From the NCBI GenBank assembly GCA_963743875.1, contig CAVURM010000001.1, positions 372,001 through 436,000 on the forward strand: a stretch of 64,000 nt of DNA, given 5' to 3'. The position numbers and the translations under genes were made by a program. The notes below the pieces were generated by a model. It did no database searches and was not told the origin of the DNA. It saw only the letters and a program-made list of their open reading frames with translations. The stretch is from RHKX01 sp963743875 (GTDB lineage Bacteria; Actinomycetota; Thermoleophilia; Solirubrobacterales; 70-9). Positions 62,840 through 64,000 of the stretch are shown in pieces. The first letter of the stretch is position 1. Each line of letters opens with the position of its first letter.

Positions 62840-62845
62840 TACCTT
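62840..62845 (+). promoter_or_regulatory. -10 element (TACCTT) before hypothetical gene
   Basis: TACCTT followed by 6 nt and GTG 62852: leaderless architecture. Confidence 0.4.
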
Positions 62846-62851
62846 GGGGCC

Positions 62852-63157
62852 GTGAGCGCGGAGGGGAAGAACCTTGGGGCGATCTCCAAGGCCATCGACC
62901 AACACAATTCCGGCTGCCCTTTCCCAGCCGCCGAGGTTCGAATGAACCCGTTCGAGGCCGAGCGCCTCGGCTGGGATGAGATCCGCGGTCTGCCAATCGT
63001 TCCCGACGCCGAGATCGGCACGGGCCGCTTCCGCATCGTCTGCTCCCGGGACCTCGACGGCGCCGGCATCGAGGAGACCGAGGCAATCGGCGAACCCGTC
63101 GAGGTTGGCGCCCCGGTCGAGGTTCCGGTCCCCGTTCGCACCGGCGACCCCAGTTAG
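62852..63157 (+). CDS. Small acidic protein of unknown function
   Basis: 101 residues. Contains NSGCPFPAAEVRMNPFEAERLGWDEIRGLPIVPDAEIGTGRFRIVC then a Glu/Pro/Val-rich tail. Two cysteines (positions 22 and 64 or so). No domain recognised; no signal or membrane segment. Divergent from dinB, with about 67 bp between starts. Coding looks real from a good leaderless start and composition. Confidence 0.6.
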   Translation: MSAEGKNLGAISKAIDQHNSGCPFPAAEVRMNPFEAERLGWDEIRGLPIVPDAEIGTGRFRIVCSRDLDGAGIEETEAIGEPVEVGAPVEVPVPVRTGDPS

Positions 63158-63164
63158 GCGCTAC

Positions 63165-63479
63165 GCCGCCCTTCCCGGCGAAAGTCGTCGACCGCGGGGC
63201 CTGCCGCGGGGTGGATCGCACCGCTCGCTGACGCTCGGGTGTCGACCCACGCCCGCGCCACCCGCGGATCAGCCTCCACGAGGACTGACCCCGAGCGGTG
63301 GTTGAGGGTGGTGGGTTCCAAGGTGAACCCAACGAAACGTACCCTGTAGGTACGGAGAATTGGGTTCACCGTTCAAACGCCCTCGGCAGCCGGGTGAACG
63401 GTGGCCCACCTCTCCGATCCTCCCTTCCCCAGCCCAACCGACTCTCACCGGCCGGCGAGTCTCCTCGTCAGGCCACACC
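63165..63479. repeat. Dispersed structured repeat, copy 2
   Basis: 315-bp partner of 16584-16895, same orientation, with scattered substitutions and few indels. Hairpin at 63322-63370: outer GGTGAACCCAA / TTGGGTTCACC, inner CGTACC / GGTACG, loop CTGTA. Outer pair T-A of copy 1 is A-T here, and the inner C-A mismatch is T-A, both structure-preserving. No gene in this interval. Confidence 0.85.
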
Positions 63480-63495
63480 CAGCCCGGAACCCGGC

Positions 63496-64000
63496 TCACA
63501 CCTCGTTGAAGAAGTTGATCCCCAGGCCGTCCAGAGCCTGCTGGGCCTCGATGTTGAGGCGGGTCAGCTCGCCGGTGTAGACGAGTACTCCCATGATGAT
63601 CAGGACGATTCCGCCGGCGGCCATGATCACGGCGTAGTGGCGCTTGACGAAGCCGAAGGCAGTCGTCATGCGGGCGAATCCGATCGCGGTCAGCAGGAAG
63701 GGGATACCGAGGCCGGCCGAATAGACGGCGAGCATCAGGCCGCCCTCGAGGACCGAGCCAGTCGAACCCGCGAGCGTCAGGATGGCGGCGAGAGTGGGCC
63801 CGATACAGGGGGTCCAGGCGATCGCGAAGGCGGCGCCGGCAATCATCGGCCCGCCGCTGCCGGCCCGTTCCATCAGCGCGTCCATCCGCCATTCCCGGTT
63901 GAGCTTGACGACGAATAGCTGGGCGACGAATAGAACGCCCATCAGGATGATCAGGGTTCCGGCGATCTTGTCGAGGGTGTCCTGGTTCTGGCGCAGCGAC
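63496..64000 (-). CDS. ccdA: Cytochrome c biogenesis protein CcdA (5' end beyond window)
   Basis: At least 167 residues, open to the right edge, so the true start is outside. Polytopic; AWTPCIGPTLAAIL carries the proline-flanked cysteine of CcdA/DsbD-type electron carriers, with FGFVKRHYAVIMAAGGIVLIIMGVLVYTG toward the end. Moves electrons across the membrane to reduce apocytochrome or thioredoxin-like partners. Confidence 0.85.
   Translation of the reverse strand, partial: SLRQNQDTLDKIAGTLIILMGVLFVAQLFVVKLNREWRMDALMERAGSGGPMIAGAAFAIAWTPCIGPTLAAILTLAGSTGSVLEGGLMLAVYSAGLGIPFLLTAIGFARMTTAFGFVKRHYAVIMAAGGIVLIIMGVLVYTGELTRLNIEAQQALDGLGINFFNEV

Overview
This 64 kb window is high-GC DNA, densely coded on both strands, and looks like a chromosome fragment of a deep-branching actinobacterium. 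Thermoleophilia / Solirubrobacterales is my best guess, by inference. The markers are an imuB-DUF6504-dnaE2 SOS cassette, an actinobacterial-type integration host factor next to gmk-rpoZ-coaBC, a PyrR-type pyr operon, a one-motif RsiG-like protein, a MurA with Asp at the fosfomycin-target position, WS/DGAT, and many short leaderless-looking promoters (TAnnnT, then 6-8 nt, then the start codon).

Layout. 1-6.8 kb: SOS mutasome cassette (dnaE2 runs off the left edge), with a LexA-type box shared with a divergent lipoprotein, then an alpha/beta hydrolase and an HD-domain protein. 6.8-16.6 kb: murA, then a histidine locus (hisZ-G-D-B, two tandem secreted glycosidase-like paralogues, hisH-A, a small unknown gene, hisF). 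16.6-19.3 kb: a dispersed repeat, tRNA-Arg(CCG), RNase Z and two secreted unknowns. 19.4-29.6 kb: pyrR-B-C-(cysteine hydrolase)-carA-(GNAT)-carB-pyrK-pyrD, almost all translationally coupled, behind a PyrR-binding RNA hairpin. 29.7-34.6 kb: mihF, gmk, rpoZ, coaBC, dxr, rseP. 34.7-42.1 kb: acyl-CoA ligase, ettA, secreted proteins, ispG. 42.1-48.8 kb: GNAT, proS, a pgsA-like gene, rsiG-like, FHA protein, MerR regulator, SRPBCC protein and an ADPS-like flavoprotein. 48.8-64 kb: anti-sigma-like membrane protein, thioesterase, nadE, secreted metalloprotease-like protein, molybdopterin oxidoreductase, ion channel, amidase, cation/proton antiporter, WS/DGAT, RlpA-like protein, dinB and the end of ccdA.

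Two sequence-level facts matter for any reader. First, genes between about 26.9 and 34.1 kb (carB, pyrK, pyrD, mihF, gmk, rpoZ, coaBC, dxr, rseP) carry more than 20 single-base indels although most are normally essential. The first 26 kb has none that I found. A few more occur at 52.5-52.9, 58.1-58.3 and 60.9-61.8 kb. I read these as sequence errors, not decay, and I annotate each gene across its frameshifts. Second, three intergenic copies of a structured repeat (16.6, 50.3 and 63.2 kb) keep a two-stem hairpin while its sequence changes. This is the most unusual element I see.

Not seen here: hisC, hisI, hisE, pyrF, imuA/recA-like genes, CRISPR arrays, transposases or phage genes.
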